Source: Alteromonas aquimaris (lineage in GTDB: Bacteria; Pseudomonadota; Gammaproteobacteria; Enterobacterales; Alteromonadaceae). From it: a stretch of DNA of 64,000 nt. Position numbers and translations under genes: made by a program. This document shows, piece after piece, positions 18,241 to 28,737 of this stretch (position 1 is its first letter; every line of letters begins with the position of its first letter). The stretch covers positions 525,559 through 589,558 of the forward strand of contig NZ_JAPFRD010000002.1 in assembly GCF_026183695.1 (NCBI RefSeq), given 5' to 3'. The notes below the pieces were generated by a model. It did not search any database. It was given only the letters and a program-made list of their open reading frames with translations, and was not told the origin of the DNA.

Positions 18241-20037
18241 ATGCAACAATCGCACATTCGTAATTTCAGTATTATTGCCCACATCGATCACGGTAAATCA
18301 ACGCTTTCTGATCGTTTAATCCAACATTGTGGCGGTTTGTCAGAGCGAGAGATGGCTGAGCAGGTACTCGATTCAATGGATTTGGAGCGTGAACGGGGTA
18401 TCACCATCAAGGCACAAAGCGTCACCCTAAATTACACTGCGAAAGATGGTGAAACTTATCAGTTAAATTTTATCGATACCCCAGGACACGTAGACTTTAC
18501 TTACGAAGTATCCCGTTCGCTCGCTGCATGTGAAGGAGCCTTGTTGGTGGTAGACGCAGGTCAGGGCGTTGAAGCTCAGACGTTGGCCAACTGTTATACC
18601 GCCATTGACATGGACATGGAAGTGGTGCCAATTCTTAATAAAATTGATTTACCTCAAGCCGAACCGGAACGCGTAGCTGAAGAGATTGAAGATATAGTAG
18701 GTATTGATGCGATTGATGCCGTACGCTGTTCCGCCAAAACGGGTCTAGGCATTGAAGATGTGCTGGAAGTCATCGTAAGAAGAATTCCACCTCCGCAAGG
18801 AGAGCGTGATAAACCACTTCGCGCTCTTATTGTCGATTCCTGGTTCGATAATTACCAGGGGGTGGTTTCTTTGGTGCGCATTGTCGAGGGTGAATTGAAT
18901 GTTAAAGATCGTATTCAAATTATGTCTAATGGCCAGGTACATCAGGTTGATAAAGTTGGCGTTTTCACCCCTAAAGCGTTCGATACCGGTATTTTGAGAG
19001 CCGGGGAAGTGGGCTTTGTGATTGCTGGCATCAAAGACATTTTGGGCGCGCCAGTAGGAGATACCATTACCCTTGCACGCCGTCCGGCAGAAAAAATGCT
19101 GCCCGGTTTTAAAAAGGTAAAGCCACAAGTTTACGCCGGTGTATTTCCCATAAGTTCGGATGACTACGAAGACTTTCGAGATGCGCTGCAAAAGTTAAGT
19201 TTGAATGATGCTTCTTTATTTTATGAGCCAGAAAGTTCTGCAGCGTTAGGATTTGGTTTCCGTATCGGCTTTTTGGGTATGCTACACATGGAAATTATCC
19301 AGGAACGGCTTGAACGTGAGTATGATCTGGATCTCATCACCACAGCGCCAACGGTTATTTATCAGGTGGTGACCACTAAAGGGGAAACGGTACAGGTAGA
19401 TAATCCATCCAAGTTACCTGCGGTCAATGATATTGAAGAAATTCACGAACCTATTGTCGAAGCGCATATTTTAGTGCCGCAAGATTACTTAGGTAACGTT
19501 ATTACGTTATGTATTGAGAAGCGGGGCGTACAGACCAATATGACCTACCACGGCAAGCAAGTGGCGGTGACATATGAACTGCCTATGGCCGAAGTAGTGC
19601 TGGATTTCTTTGACCGTCTCAAATCTACCAGTCGCGGTTTTGCATCACTGGATTACAACTTTAAAAAATTCCAGTCCTCAGACATGGTGCGAGTGGATAT
19701 TTTAATAAACGGAGAGCGTGTCGATGCCTTGGCTCTTATCACCCACCGCGAAAACTCACAGTCACGTGGTCGTGATATGGTAGAAAAGTTACGTGAACTA
19801 ATCCCACGCCAAATGTTCGATATTGCCATTCAAGCCGCAATTGGTAACCATGTTATCGCCAGAAGTACGGTTAAACAGTTGCGTAAGAACGTAATCGCCA
19901 AGTGTTATGGCGGTGATGTAAGCAGAAAGAAAAAACTGCTGCAAAAGCAAAAGGAAGGGAAAAAGCGTATGAAACAGGTGGGCAATGTTGAATTACCACA
20001 GGATGCATTCCTTGCAGTATTGAAGGTGAATAAATAA
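18241..20037 (+). CDS. lepA: Elongation factor 4 (LepA)
   Basis: A ribosome-bound translational GTPase of 598 residues involved in initiation or back-translocation and 30S biogenesis. The G-domain motifs are at the start ([11 protein letters not shown]), then DTPGHVDF and NKIDLP. The LepA-specific C-terminal domain includes [18 protein letters not shown]. It overlaps lepB by one base (TAATG), and the lepA-lepB-rnc-era order is conserved in Gammaproteobacteria. Confidence 0.97.
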   Translation: MQQSHIRNFSIIAHIDHGKSTLSDRLIQHCGGLSEREMAEQVLDSMDLERERGITIKAQSVTLNYTAKDGETYQLNFIDTPGHVDFTYEVSRSLAACEGALLVVDAGQGVEAQTLANCYTAIDMDMEVVPILNKIDLPQAEPERVAEEIEDIVGIDAIDAVRCSAKTGLGIEDVLEVIVRRIPPPQGERDKPLRALIVDSWFDNYQGVVSLVRIVEGELNVKDRIQIMSNGQVHQVDKVGVFTPKAFDTGILRAGEVGFVIAGIKDILGAPVGDTITLARRPAEKMLPGFKKVKPQVYAGVFPISSDDYEDFRDALQKLSLNDASLFYEPESSAALGFGFRIGFLGMLHMEIIQERLEREYDLDLITTAPTVIYQVVTTKGETVQVDNPSKLPAVNDIEEIHEPIVEAHILVPQDYLGNVITLCIEKRGVQTNMTYHGKQVAVTYELPMAEVVLDFFDRLKSTSRGFASLDYNFKKFQSSDMVRVDILINGERVDALALITHRENSQSRGRDMVEKLRELIPRQMFDIAIQAAIGNHVIARSTVKQLRKNVIAKCYGGDVSRKKKLLQKQKEGKKRMKQVGNVELPQDAFLAVLKVNK

Positions 20038-20954
20038 TGGCGAATTACTTTTCCTTATTTCTGGTTTTTCTGACTGTCGCATCAGGTTTGATCTGGCTAC
20101 TGGATTCTCTATTTTTTGCCAGTAAGCGTAAAGCTAAAGCATCAGCAACCGGGGGCGCTATCGCAGGTTCATCTGCTGGCTCTAAGGAAAAGGCTGAACT
20201 ACCCTATATTGTTGATACGGCCCAACAAATTTTCCCAATTATCGCTTTTGTGCTGGTCTTGCGCTCATTTCTTTACGAGCCATTCCAAATTCCTTCGGGT
20301 TCCATGATGCCTACCTTGTTGGTGGGAGATTTCATTCTTGTTGAAAAATACGCGTATGGAGTAAAGGATCCGGTTTTTCGTAAAAAAATTCTCGAGACGG
20401 GTACGCCGGAACGAGGTGATATCGTCGTTTTTAAGTATCCGGAAGAGCCTAACATTGACTATATCAAGCGGGTCGTAGGGTTACCGGGTGATACGATTGT
20501 GTATCGAAATAAGCAGATTTATATAAAACCCGCGTGTGAAAACGCGTCCACGCAACAATGTGGAAAGTTACAGCCAGTGGAGGTGGAATTTAAATCCCGT
20601 GGCGAATTTGTGCAGGATATGGCCCCTTTACTTCGCTATACCGAGCATTTAGGTGAAGTAGCACATGATATTCTTCGCCATCCTATGCGCGATGTTCATC
20701 CGTCTCACTTTTACACTCAGCCCGGCACACGCAGTACTGAATGGCGGGTACCAGAAGGGCAGTATTTTGTCTTAGGGGACAACCGGGACAATAGCCGAGA
20801 CAGCCGTTTCTGGGGGTTTGTACCTGATGAAAATTTAGTAGGTGAAGCCGTTGCCATCTGGATCAGCTTTGAATTTGAGCGAGCGCCCGACAGTTGGTTA
20901 CCATCGTGGATACCAACAGGTGTGCGTTTTAGTCGAGTTGGTGGTATTGATTGA
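20037..20954 (+). CDS. lepB: Signal peptidase I
   Basis: The membrane enzyme that cleaves Sec and Tat signal peptides, 305 residues. Two transmembrane helices are at about 4-28 and 62-79. The catalytic Ser89 lies in PSGSM and Lys144 in YIKRVVGLPGD, one residue per helix side as in the Ser-Lys dyad family. The late motif LGDNRDNSRDSRFWGFV is complete. The coupled TAATG start follows lepA. Confidence 0.96.
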   Translation: MANYFSLFLVFLTVASGLIWLLDSLFFASKRKAKASATGGAIAGSSAGSKEKAELPYIVDTAQQIFPIIAFVLVLRSFLYEPFQIPSGSMMPTLLVGDFILVEKYAYGVKDPVFRKKILETGTPERGDIVVFKYPEEPNIDYIKRVVGLPGDTIVYRNKQIYIKPACENASTQQCGKLQPVEVEFKSRGEFVQDMAPLLRYTEHLGEVAHDILRHPMRDVHPSHFYTQPGTRSTEWRVPEGQYFVLGDNRDNSRDSRFWGFVPDENLVGEAVAIWISFEFERAPDSWLPSWIPTGVRFSRVGGID

Positions 20955-21640
20955 TGCAAGGCATTGATAAATACGCCCACTTAAGCAAAGTGCTGGGATA
21001 TAAATTTAACGACGTCTCTATGCTGGAACTGGCACTTACGCACAGAAGTGCAGCCAAATTGCACAATGAAAGGCTTGAATTTTTAGGCGATGCCGTATTG
21101 GGTATGGTCATCGGTGAAGCGCTGTTTAAAAAGTTTCCTCAGGTACCTGAAGGTAAGCTTACGCGGATGCGGTCAACACTGGTCAAGGGAGAAACGCTGG
21201 CCGAATTAGCACGAGAAGCCAAGATGGGTGATCTAATTAAATTGGGGCCTGGCGAAATGAAAAGCGGGGGTTCAAGAAGAGGTTCTATCTTGGCCGATGC
21301 CGTGGAAGCCGTATTGGGTGCGATTTACTTAGAAGCCGGGATGGAAACGGTACAGGAAGTTATTCTTAAATTATGGCAGCAACGCATCGAGAAACTGGAT
21401 CCCAATGCTCATCCCAAAGACAGTAAAACGCGTTTGCAAGAGTATCTGCAATCGCGCAAGCTACCTTTGCCTACGTATGAAGTGATAAACATCTCTGGTA
21501 AAGACCATGCGCAGACGTTTGAGGTAGGCTGCCAGGCAGCAGGACTGGATGACCCTGTTGTCGCCCAGGGCGAAAGCAGGCGAAAAGCGGAGCAAGAGGC
21601 GGCTAAAATCACGTTAGAGAAATTGTTAAATGAGTCCTGA
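20954..21640 (+). CDS. rnc: Ribonuclease III
   Basis: A double-strand-specific endoribonuclease of 228 residues that processes rRNA precursors and some mRNAs. The signature [12 protein letters not shown] carries the metal-binding residues; a C-terminal dsRNA-binding domain begins at about residue 155 ([11 protein letters not shown]...) and ends with [13 protein letters not shown]. The ATG at 20954 overlaps the lepB stop; the preceding TTG would add only one residue. Confidence 0.96.
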   Translation: MQGIDKYAHLSKVLGYKFNDVSMLELALTHRSAAKLHNERLEFLGDAVLGMVIGEALFKKFPQVPEGKLTRMRSTLVKGETLAELAREAKMGDLIKLGPGEMKSGGSRRGSILADAVEAVLGAIYLEAGMETVQEVILKLWQQRIEKLDPNAHPKDSKTRLQEYLQSRKLPLPTYEVINISGKDHAQTFEVGCQAAGLDDPVVAQGESRRKAEQEAAKITLEKLLNES

Positions 21641-22541
21641 TCAAATTACCACCTATTGTGGGCTAGTGGCGATTGTTGGGCGCCCAAACGTTGGTAAGTC
21701 CACTTTACTTAATTACTTGCTAGGGCAGAAAGTGAGTATTACCTCACGCAAGCCTCAAACCACACGTCATAGGATTTTAGGGATCGATACTGAAGACAAT
21801 TATCAAACGATATATGTCGATACACCCGGGCTTCATAATGATGAAAAGCGAGCAATAAATCGCTATATGAACCGTGCGGCCACTTCTTCTTTAGCTGAAG
21901 TAGGACTTGTACTGATGGTGGTGGAAGGTACTCGGTGGACCGATGAAGACACCATGGTACTCAAGAAGGTTCAGCAGTCGGGTTTGCCGTGTTTTCTGGT
22001 TATCAATAAAACCGACAAGGTTAAAGAAAAGTCTGAACTGATGGAGCAGCTGCAAATTCTTGCGCAAAAACATCCATTTGACAATATTGTGCCGGTAAGC
22101 GCGAAGCTGGGTAAACAGGTTGATGTGTTGCGAGAACTAGTGCAAAAAACCTTGCCCCCCAGCGAGTTTTATTTTCCCGAAGATTATATTACCGACCGTT
22201 CAAGTCGTTTTATGGCTGCCGAAATTATTCGTGAAAAATTAATGCGTTTCACGGGTGATGAGTTGCCTTATTCTACGACCGTTGAGATCGAACAATTTAA
22301 ACTGGCTGATAATGGCGTATTTCGAATAAATGGTTTAATTTTGGTGGAGCGAGAGTCGCAAAAACGCATGGTCATTGGGAAAGGTGGCCAGCATATCAAA
22401 ACGATCGGCGAACAGGCGCGTAAAGATATGGAAAACCTGTTTGAATCAAAAGTATTTCTTGAGCTGTGGGTTAAGGTTAAACAGGGGTGGGCCGACGACG
22501 AGCGAGCGCTACGTTCGTTAGGCTATGGAAACGACGACTGA
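21630..22541 (+). CDS. era: GTPase Era
   Basis: An essential GTPase that binds the 3' end of 16S rRNA and the 30S subunit during assembly. The 303 residues hold G1 ([12 protein letters not shown]), G3 (DTPG), G4 (NKTD) and a C-terminal KH domain ([23 protein letters not shown]). It overlaps rnc by 11 bases. The usual next genes recO and pdxJ are not present here; pdxH follows instead. Confidence 0.96.
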   Translation: MSPDQITTYCGLVAIVGRPNVGKSTLLNYLLGQKVSITSRKPQTTRHRILGIDTEDNYQTIYVDTPGLHNDEKRAINRYMNRAATSSLAEVGLVLMVVEGTRWTDEDTMVLKKVQQSGLPCFLVINKTDKVKEKSELMEQLQILAQKHPFDNIVPVSAKLGKQVDVLRELVQKTLPPSEFYFPEDYITDRSSRFMAAEIIREKLMRFTGDELPYSTTVEIEQFKLADNGVFRINGLILVERESQKRMVIGKGGQHIKTIGEQARKDMENLFESKVFLELWVKVKQGWADDERALRSLGYGNDD

Positions 22542-22570
22542 TTGACCAAATTCGCTTTCTGGAGACATTC

Positions 22571-23209
22571 ATGGCAATTTCAGATATTCGGCGGCAATAT
22601 CGCTTATGTACATTAGATGAGTCGCAGTTAACTGATGACCCCATTGTTTTGTTTGAGCGTTGGTTAAAGGACGTAATTGAGGCAGAAGTGCCTGACCCCA
22701 CTGCTATGACCGTGGCAACGGTAGCTAAAAATGGTCAGCCTTCACAACGCATAGTATTACTAAAAGATGTGAGTGCAGAAGGGTTTGTTTTTTATACCAA
22801 CTACGGCAGCAGAAAGGCCCAGGAGCTAGCCGATAACCCGAAAGTTTCGCTACATTTCCCGTGGTTTTTTATGGAAAGGCAGGTGCGTGTGAGTGGTGTC
22901 GCCCACAAAATGAGTGTGGCCGAAAACGCCCGCTACTTTCTGTCACGTCCTAAAGACAGCCAACTCGCCGCAATAGCTTCACATCAAAGTAAGCCTATTG
23001 CGAAACGAGAACTATTGATGGCTCAATTCAGCCAATTGAAAGAAAAGTTCACTAAGGGTGAAATACCTGTACCAGATTTTTGGGGGGGCTTTCGCATAGT
23101 TCCGCACCAAATTGAGTTTTGGCAAGGCGGTGAAAATCGCCTTCATGATCGCTTTGAATATAATTTATCAGCATCAGGTGATTGGCAAATACAACGTCTG
23201 ATGCCATAA
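22571..23209 (+). CDS. pdxH: Pyridoxamine/pyridoxine 5'-phosphate oxidase
   Basis: An FMN enzyme that makes pyridoxal 5'-phosphate in both the de novo and salvage routes. From the ATG at 22571 (with GGAGA nearby) it has 212 residues; a longer frame beginning at 22487 lies inside era and is rejected. Motifs include [33 protein letters not shown] and the C-terminal [24 protein letters not shown]. It lies 29 bases after era, so it is probably on the same transcript. Confidence 0.96.
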   Translation: MAISDIRRQYRLCTLDESQLTDDPIVLFERWLKDVIEAEVPDPTAMTVATVAKNGQPSQRIVLLKDVSAEGFVFYTNYGSRKAQELADNPKVSLHFPWFFMERQVRVSGVAHKMSVAENARYFLSRPKDSQLAAIASHQSKPIAKRELLMAQFSQLKEKFTKGEIPVPDFWGGFRIVPHQIEFWQGGENRLHDRFEYNLSASGDWQIQRLMP

Positions 23210-23219
23210 AGGACATACG

Positions 23220-23999
23220 ATGATAGATAGTCACTGTCATCTTGATTTGCCTGCATTTGAGTCCGATTTGCATTCAGTGGTAAAACAGAGTGAGGATGCG
23301 GGGGTCAAGCGCTTCCTTGTTCCAGGTACCACACCTAAAGGCTGGAAACGCCAACTTGCCATCCGCCAGTCTTTTCCCCAATGTGATTTAGCATTTGGTC
23401 ACCACCCTTATTTTCTGACAGAAATAGAAAAGGATGGGATATCCACTCTAAAACGGTGGATAAAAGCCCATCGCAGTGCCTGTATAGCGTTAGGCGAGAT
23501 AGGGCTCGACGCTACAGTCAACACGCCCATGGAAACCCAACAGGCGTTATTCCTCGCTCAGCTCGAGCTTGCACAATATTATGAGCTGCCGGTGATCCTG
23601 CATCACCGCAAAACTCATCATTTGCTGATAGAAGGATTAAAGCAGCTCAAGTTTGCCCATGGAGGCATTATTCACGCCTTCTCGGGCAGTATGCAGGTTG
23701 CGCAACAATATATAGAAATGGGTTTTTCACTGGGTATCGGCGGTACGATCACTTACCCACGTGCACGTAAAACGCGCCAGGCTGTTGCCGAACTATCGTT
23801 AGACCATATGGTGTTAGAAACCGATTCTCCTGATATGCCAATGCAAGGGAGGCAAGGCCAGCGCAACGCTCCCGCCTATATCGGCGATGTGGCCCAGGCA
23901 TTAGCAGAACTAAAAACGACAAGTAAAGCAAAGGTTTGTGCCCAGACCACCAATAATTATCTACGTTTATTTAACTTAGAGGGAAACGATGTAGATTGA
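23220..23999 (+). CDS. yjjV: TatD-family metal-dependent deoxyribonuclease (YjjV-like)
   Basis: A 259-residue metallo-hydrolase of the TatD family. The His-x-His pair is at residues 5 and 7 (DSHCHLD), the bridging Glu is in ALGEIGLD, and later metal ligands lie in HHRKTH, HAFSGS and ETDSPDMP. The long match to the YjjV subgroup, including GGTITYPRARKTR, separates it from TatD and YcfH. The 3' end overlaps the convergent smp gene by 43 bases. Confidence 0.85.
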   Translation: MIDSHCHLDLPAFESDLHSVVKQSEDAGVKRFLVPGTTPKGWKRQLAIRQSFPQCDLAFGHHPYFLTEIEKDGISTLKRWIKAHRSACIALGEIGLDATVNTPMETQQALFLAQLELAQYYELPVILHHRKTHHLLIEGLKQLKFAHGGIIHAFSGSMQVAQQYIEMGFSLGIGGTITYPRARKTRQAVAELSLDHMVLETDSPDMPMQGRQGQRNAPAYIGDVAQALAELKTTSKAKVCAQTTNNYLRLFNLEGNDVD

Positions 24000-24658
24000 T
24001 TATCGGGGAAGAGTCGACGTCGTAAAACCGGTCTTAACTTGTAGAAACTTCTGGCAAGATAAATACCTGCCAGCAGGGTCACTATCATCACTAAATACAT
24101 CATCTCCAACCTGCGTTTTTCATAGGCTATGGATAATTCCAGTAAGCGCTCAGCGTTAAAAATAAGTCTAAGATAACCAATAGTTTGTCCAGAATCGTTG
24201 CGAATGTCCTCTACGTGCACCATCCAGTTTTTAGCTTCGGCCACATGCTTTAAGAGATGGATATTATTCTCCTGTGCATTTAACAAAATTCCCCTAGTGT
24301 CATAAACATCAGCGTTAATGAGCGCAGGGTGATGATCAAGTGTACTTAGCATTCTGCCTAGTTCAATTATGTTTCCCTCTGCGACGGCTGGCGCCAAGAG
24401 CATGGCATATTGATGAACTAATAGGGTGCCAGTCTGGCCCGCCTCAAACTCAGCCCATTGGCGCGTATGTTGCTGGTAAAGGTAGAAAAAGTAAATAAGT
24501 AAGGTTATGACCAGGCAAAGACTAAAGGTATGGATAATTCGTTTTAGGGTTTTATAGCCACTATGTCTGACCGCGGGTAAATTACGGCGGTCTGCTGCAT
24601 CTACGCTTGTTGTCAGCGTATGGCCAGGAGACGACTGCCCCGAGAGTTCCATCGTCAT
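23957..24658 (-). CDS. smp: Smp/YtjB-family inner membrane protein (AhpA-like)
   Basis: A 233-residue membrane protein with two helices (about 44-61 and 187-203) enclosing a periplasmic domain (TRQWAEFEAGQTGTLLVHQYAMLLAPAVAEGN) of the SMP fold, with a short cytoplasmic basic tail. It is divergent from serB, as ytjB and serB are in E. coli. The role is obscure; related proteins carry the names Smp and AhpA. Its C-terminus runs 43 bases into yjjV. Confidence 0.82.
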   Translation of the reverse strand: MTMELSGQSSPGHTLTTSVDAADRRNLPAVRHSGYKTLKRIIHTFSLCLVITLLIYFFYLYQQHTRQWAEFEAGQTGTLLVHQYAMLLAPAVAEGNIIELGRMLSTLDHHPALINADVYDTRGILLNAQENNIHLLKHVAEAKNWMVHVEDIRNDSGQTIGYLRLIFNAERLLELSIAYEKRRLEMMYLVMIVTLLAGIYLARSFYKLRPVLRRRLFPDNQSTSFPSKLNKRR

Positions 24659-24796
24659 ATCAACAGTTGCTCACTAAGAACGAAATTAACTGGCATATTA
24701 CAATTAAATTAACAGTAATTACCAGTTGTGAGTTTTCTGACGCTTCAGCTTTAGGTAGGATGATAGTTCAGTGAATCCAAGTCAAAAGGTTAGACG

Positions 24797-25792
24797 TTGT
24801 CCCTTAATCAGCATAGCTATGCATCGCTCTTAACGCTAAAACACACCTTTAATAAAGGCTGGACGTTTGGAAATTCGTCTACTGATATTCAAAGTCTTTC
24901 TCATCAGGAAGGTGAGAGTGAAACGCTCACGATAATTGGGCAAGCGTTAACTCTCAATGTATTGTTCAGTGTTCAGGACACTCTATCTGCTGTTCTTGAC
25001 ATTAAATCGTTTCAATTTCACCCACTTTCGGAACGATTTGGTGACTGCGTAGTGGTGGCCAAGGTGGTATTGCACAAGTCAGAAAAACTCTCTGAGTTAC
25101 TAGCGGATGTGGCGAAAGCCCACCATATTGAAATAGCGTTACAGCGCCAGCAGCCTAAGCTGGGAGAGCCTGGATTATTAGTGATGGATATGGACAGCAC
25201 GGTAATTCAGATCGAGTGCATTGATGAGATTGCAAAGCTGGCAGGGGTAGGGGAAAAAGTTTCAGCGGTTACCGAGCTAGCGATGCGTGGAGAACTTGAT
25301 TTTAAACAGTCACTCGTTGCTCGGGTAGCATGTCTTGAAGGCGTGGAAGAATGCAAACTTGAATCGATCCGCAATGCAATACCGCTAATGCCAGGGTTGA
25401 GCAGCCTTGTCCATGTTTTAAAAGCGAACCAATGGAACATTGTAATCGCATCCGGTGGTTTCACTTATTTTGCCGAGCACCTGCGAGACCGCCTGGGGCT
25501 TGATGCTGTCAAAGCCAACATACTAGGCAGTGAACGCGCACGGTTAACCGGTAAAGTGAGCGGGGCGATCGTCGATGCGGAGTCTAAGGCTCAGGCTGTC
25601 TTTGACTATGCAACGCAATGGAATATTAAAGACACGCAAACGGTGGCGATGGGAGATGGTGCCAACGATCTGCTCATGATGCAAGCTGCGGCGTTAGGGG
25701 TGGCATTTCATGCTAAGCCAATCGTGCAGCAACAGGCTGATGTGGCAATTCGATTCGGCGGCCTACATACGGCATTGTATTTCTTGGCATAG
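24797..25792 (+). CDS. serB: Phosphoserine phosphatase
   Basis: SerB performs the last step of serine synthesis. It is a 331-residue HAD hydrolase with an N-terminal ACT-like region. The catalytic motif DMDST (Asp131 nucleophile, Asp133) is followed by SGGFTYFAEHL and the final GDGANDLLMMQAA. The only start that fits is a TTG at 24797, with AAGGT 7 bases upstream and an in-frame TAG two codons before it. Confidence 0.94.
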   Translation: MSLNQHSYASLLTLKHTFNKGWTFGNSSTDIQSLSHQEGESETLTIIGQALTLNVLFSVQDTLSAVLDIKSFQFHPLSERFGDCVVVAKVVLHKSEKLSELLADVAKAHHIEIALQRQQPKLGEPGLLVMDMDSTVIQIECIDEIAKLAGVGEKVSAVTELAMRGELDFKQSLVARVACLEGVEECKLESIRNAIPLMPGLSSLVHVLKANQWNIVIASGGFTYFAEHLRDRLGLDAVKANILGSERARLTGKVSGAIVDAESKAQAVFDYATQWNIKDTQTVAMGDGANDLLMMQAAALGVAFHAKPIVQQQADVAIRFGGLHTALYFLA

Positions 25793-25999
25793 CCATTCTA
25801 CGAGGAAGTTAGTACTGGTGATGACGTACCATTTATACGTGCATCAAAAGCGATAAATGGCCAAAGTGAATGAAAGCCTCGCTGAGCAAACCTTATTGGT
25901 TAGTTCGCCCAGCCTATTAACCGGTATACATTTTATCTAAAGGTTACGCCCTACCATATTTGGCAATACTCGCAGCCAGAGTTCCTACATGATTGTGAG

Positions 26000-28546
26000 C
26001 TACTCTTGAGAACGCTCTGAGTTGAGCAGCGTTTTGATTCCACCTGCTTGCATTTTAAATGGCTGCGTCAATTCTCGATTTCGTTGTATCTCCTTAGACT
26101 CAACGTTGTAGCGCATTAAAACTTCATCAGTAATGTCAACTAAATGAGAACAGGCGACAATACTCCACATCTTTTCTTCCAGCTCTTTTGCACGGTGGAG
26201 AGCGTAAACGCTGACGTAATTAAATTCAGATTGCAGCATTTCCATGTCAGGTTTGCCGGTAGTGACCAGCATAACGTTTATCGCAATAAATTGCCCTCGG
26301 TTCAGCGCTTCATGAACAAATTTTTCTTTCATTTCTTCGGAGACAAAGCGGTTGTCAAAACGAGGAATAATCGCCATACGGCTTTCTTTGTGCGATGAAT
26401 CAAAGGCGATAAAAAGCTCTCGTCGAATAGGCTTATTTTCTACTTTAACCTGCTTTATTCCATGTTGTACGAAGGGCGAGTCAAGTTTGCGTTCCCGGAA
26501 CATAAACTCAAGGTTGACTTTACCCTGTTCGGCAAAGTGACATGCTAGCTGCGTAATTCGATCATCCTGATGCCCAATAATCGCTGCTTCCGGTTCGTAA
26601 CGTACACCTTCTTTACTTAGTACAAATGCGAGTGAAGGTGCATTGCGCGCATTAATACAGCGTAACGCATGCCCGATTCCTGGCACTTCTTCTTCTTCAG
26701 GATAGCTTTGCAACGACGCTCGATTACCTTTTATCAGCTCTTCGAAAAACGCTCGAGCGCCTTGGCCTGGCTCCCCGGGAACGGCCTTCAAATGAATAAT
26801 GTTTTTCTCAGAATTGTAGTGTACAACCTGGTATTGCAACGCCATCACATTATGTTTGGCTGTCATTTCCTGTAGTTTTGGAAAACCAATTTCCACATGA
26901 TGATCAATTTCGCCGTTGAATTCGTCGTTAAGCTCAATTCGTAACCCGTGTACGGATATGTCTTCACTCACTCCTAAAATTTGCTGATCATCAATTTTGC
27001 TGCGTAAACGAATGTTTGAGCGTAATAGATACCTTGATTCTAAGCGTTGTTCGTGAAAACGGTATCTAAATGCTTTAATTTCAGCCAAGGGCTTATTTCG
27101 TGCGTGGCCAAACACGCGCAAATGGCCCAAGCTGTTACGATTAAATTTATATTTGTTGTAAACCTGCTGACCATCCTCTGACGTCACATCTGAAATATGG
27201 ACAATGTAACGAAGGTTCTTTAAGCGAGACATCAAACGGGCTGACGGCGGATTGTTCTGTTTTTTAATCTTTGTACCCACGCTATCGGGGATAGACAAAG
27301 GAGCATGGGCCTGATCAGGTGACATATCGCATAATGAAAGCTTGAAGACCCGCCAACTGGCTTTGCGTGAACCAAAACCTAAAAATGCATTTTTAAGCAC
27401 ATCCTTTGCTGCTAACTCACTAGGCGAAGCCGAGTAATAATAGACTTTATCGTTTTGAAGATGAGTGAAGCTGTAGACAAATATTTCACGCTGATTTTTG
27501 GGTTTTTTCAACAGCGCTTCCAATCTACTGCTATTGATCAGAAATCCAATTTTAACTTCACCCTGTTCATCACTCCAGTAATCGATTATTTCGCGATTCA
27601 CTTCATTGAGCATGGCAAAGCGGGGAATGATCCTGTTTTCGATAACATCAAGAAAGATAGGCAACGCAGGGCTGCGGGGAGAAAAGTACTGCTCTAATGA
27701 CTTATTCTGTACGGCCTCAATAGTATTGCTTAAATTGACCTTATAGCGCCTTTTATTACCATGTATAAAGTTTTCTAGAAACTTATCAAAGGAGGCATTG
27801 GGGAACTCTTTGGCTCGGCGTAACGCAATATACAAATTGTCTTTCTTACGCACGGAAGTGAGTACGTTATAAACAATCCCATTCTTTTTATCCAACGCGA
27901 ACTCTTCCTCGAGACCGCGAAAATGCACCGAGACACGATCGCCCTTGTTCAACTTGGCATCTTTGTTTAATTTTACCCGGATACCATCCGTAGAAATATC
28001 CACACTATTGCCGCGGTAATGGGTAAAGTCTTCGGTAACGACTTCCACAGCCACCGCATAATTCATTCGCTCGTGCTGCCGCTGTGCGTAGGTAAGTAAG
28101 TTAACTACTGGGACATTATAGCGCTCCATTGACGAAGCAAGTCTGTTTTCACTGTCATTAGATGCGGTAGCAATCTCACCTGATTCGGCCCGCTCCCGCA
28201 TGACCTTAAAGTTATTATCAGTATGTTGAACGGCTTCGTAAACACCAAAACAATAATCACCAAACACCCTTAACTGGCGTTCGAAAGTTTCGATGGCAAT
28301 ATCATCAAGGTAATGTTTTATTCCACCATGCTCATATAATTGACACTCTCCGGAGACCTGGCCTCTTAAGTCAATTGAACGCACGCACTTTCTTGCCAGT
28401 CTTTTCAGCTCCATCTTGATGATGAACCGCTTCTCACGTGGAAGCGATGCTGTAAGCTCCTGCAAAACTTGATCGAATTGAGGGTTATTTACCATCGGTT
28501 TAAGTTGTTCAATTATATCAGCGTATTGCTGGAGGTCCTGACTCAT
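26000..28546 (-). CDS. Large protein with two PilZ (c-di-GMP receptor) domains
   Basis: An 848-residue protein with two PilZ-like sites. The first has RQHER (156-160) followed by DISTDG (183-188); the second has RLESR (501-505) and DISVHG (529-534). Each therefore has the RxxxR and (D/N)xSxxG residues that bind cyclic di-GMP in PilZ domains. No signal peptide or membrane helix is seen, so it should be cytosolic. The N-terminal 140 residues and C-terminal 250 residues have no fold I recognise. It sits opposite radA, and homologous large PilZ proteins occur near radA in related genera. The output of binding is unknown. Confidence 0.82.
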   Translation of the reverse strand: MSQDLQQYADIIEQLKPMVNNPQFDQVLQELTASLPREKRFIIKMELKRLARKCVRSIDLRGQVSGECQLYEHGGIKHYLDDIAIETFERQLRVFGDYCFGVYEAVQHTDNNFKVMRERAESGEIATASNDSENRLASSMERYNVPVVNLLTYAQRQHERMNYAVAVEVVTEDFTHYRGNSVDISTDGIRVKLNKDAKLNKGDRVSVHFRGLEEEFALDKKNGIVYNVLTSVRKKDNLYIALRRAKEFPNASFDKFLENFIHGNKRRYKVNLSNTIEAVQNKSLEQYFSPRSPALPIFLDVIENRIIPRFAMLNEVNREIIDYWSDEQGEVKIGFLINSSRLEALLKKPKNQREIFVYSFTHLQNDKVYYYSASPSELAAKDVLKNAFLGFGSRKASWRVFKLSLCDMSPDQAHAPLSIPDSVGTKIKKQNNPPSARLMSRLKNLRYIVHISDVTSEDGQQVYNKYKFNRNSLGHLRVFGHARNKPLAEIKAFRYRFHEQRLESRYLLRSNIRLRSKIDDQQILGVSEDISVHGLRIELNDEFNGEIDHHVEIGFPKLQEMTAKHNVMALQYQVVHYNSEKNIIHLKAVPGEPGQGARAFFEELIKGNRASLQSYPEEEEVPGIGHALRCINARNAPSLAFVLSKEGVRYEPEAAIIGHQDDRITQLACHFAEQGKVNLEFMFRERKLDSPFVQHGIKQVKVENKPIRRELFIAFDSSHKESRMAIIPRFDNRFVSEEMKEKFVHEALNRGQFIAINVMLVTTGKPDMEMLQSEFNYVSVYALHRAKELEEKMWSIVACSHLVDITDEVLMRYNVESKEIQRNRELTQPFKMQAGGIKTLLNSERSQE

Positions 28547-28737
28547 AGAATGACGCGCACTTATGTAATTCTTATAAAAGATAATTTTTTATCGGCAATG
28601 CAGCTAAATGGTTGATATTTATTTGCAAATTTCAGGTAAAAACAACCCACACATTAACTGTCTATCAAGCGGCCAGTATACACCGATAATCCTAGGCGTG
28701 TAGAATACTCTGAAATTTAGCAACAGAAAACCTGTTT

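Noticed and set aside
22487..22570. N-terminal extension of pdxH
   Set aside because: The extension lies inside era and is Arg-rich; the ATG at 22571 has a ribosome site and gives the family length.
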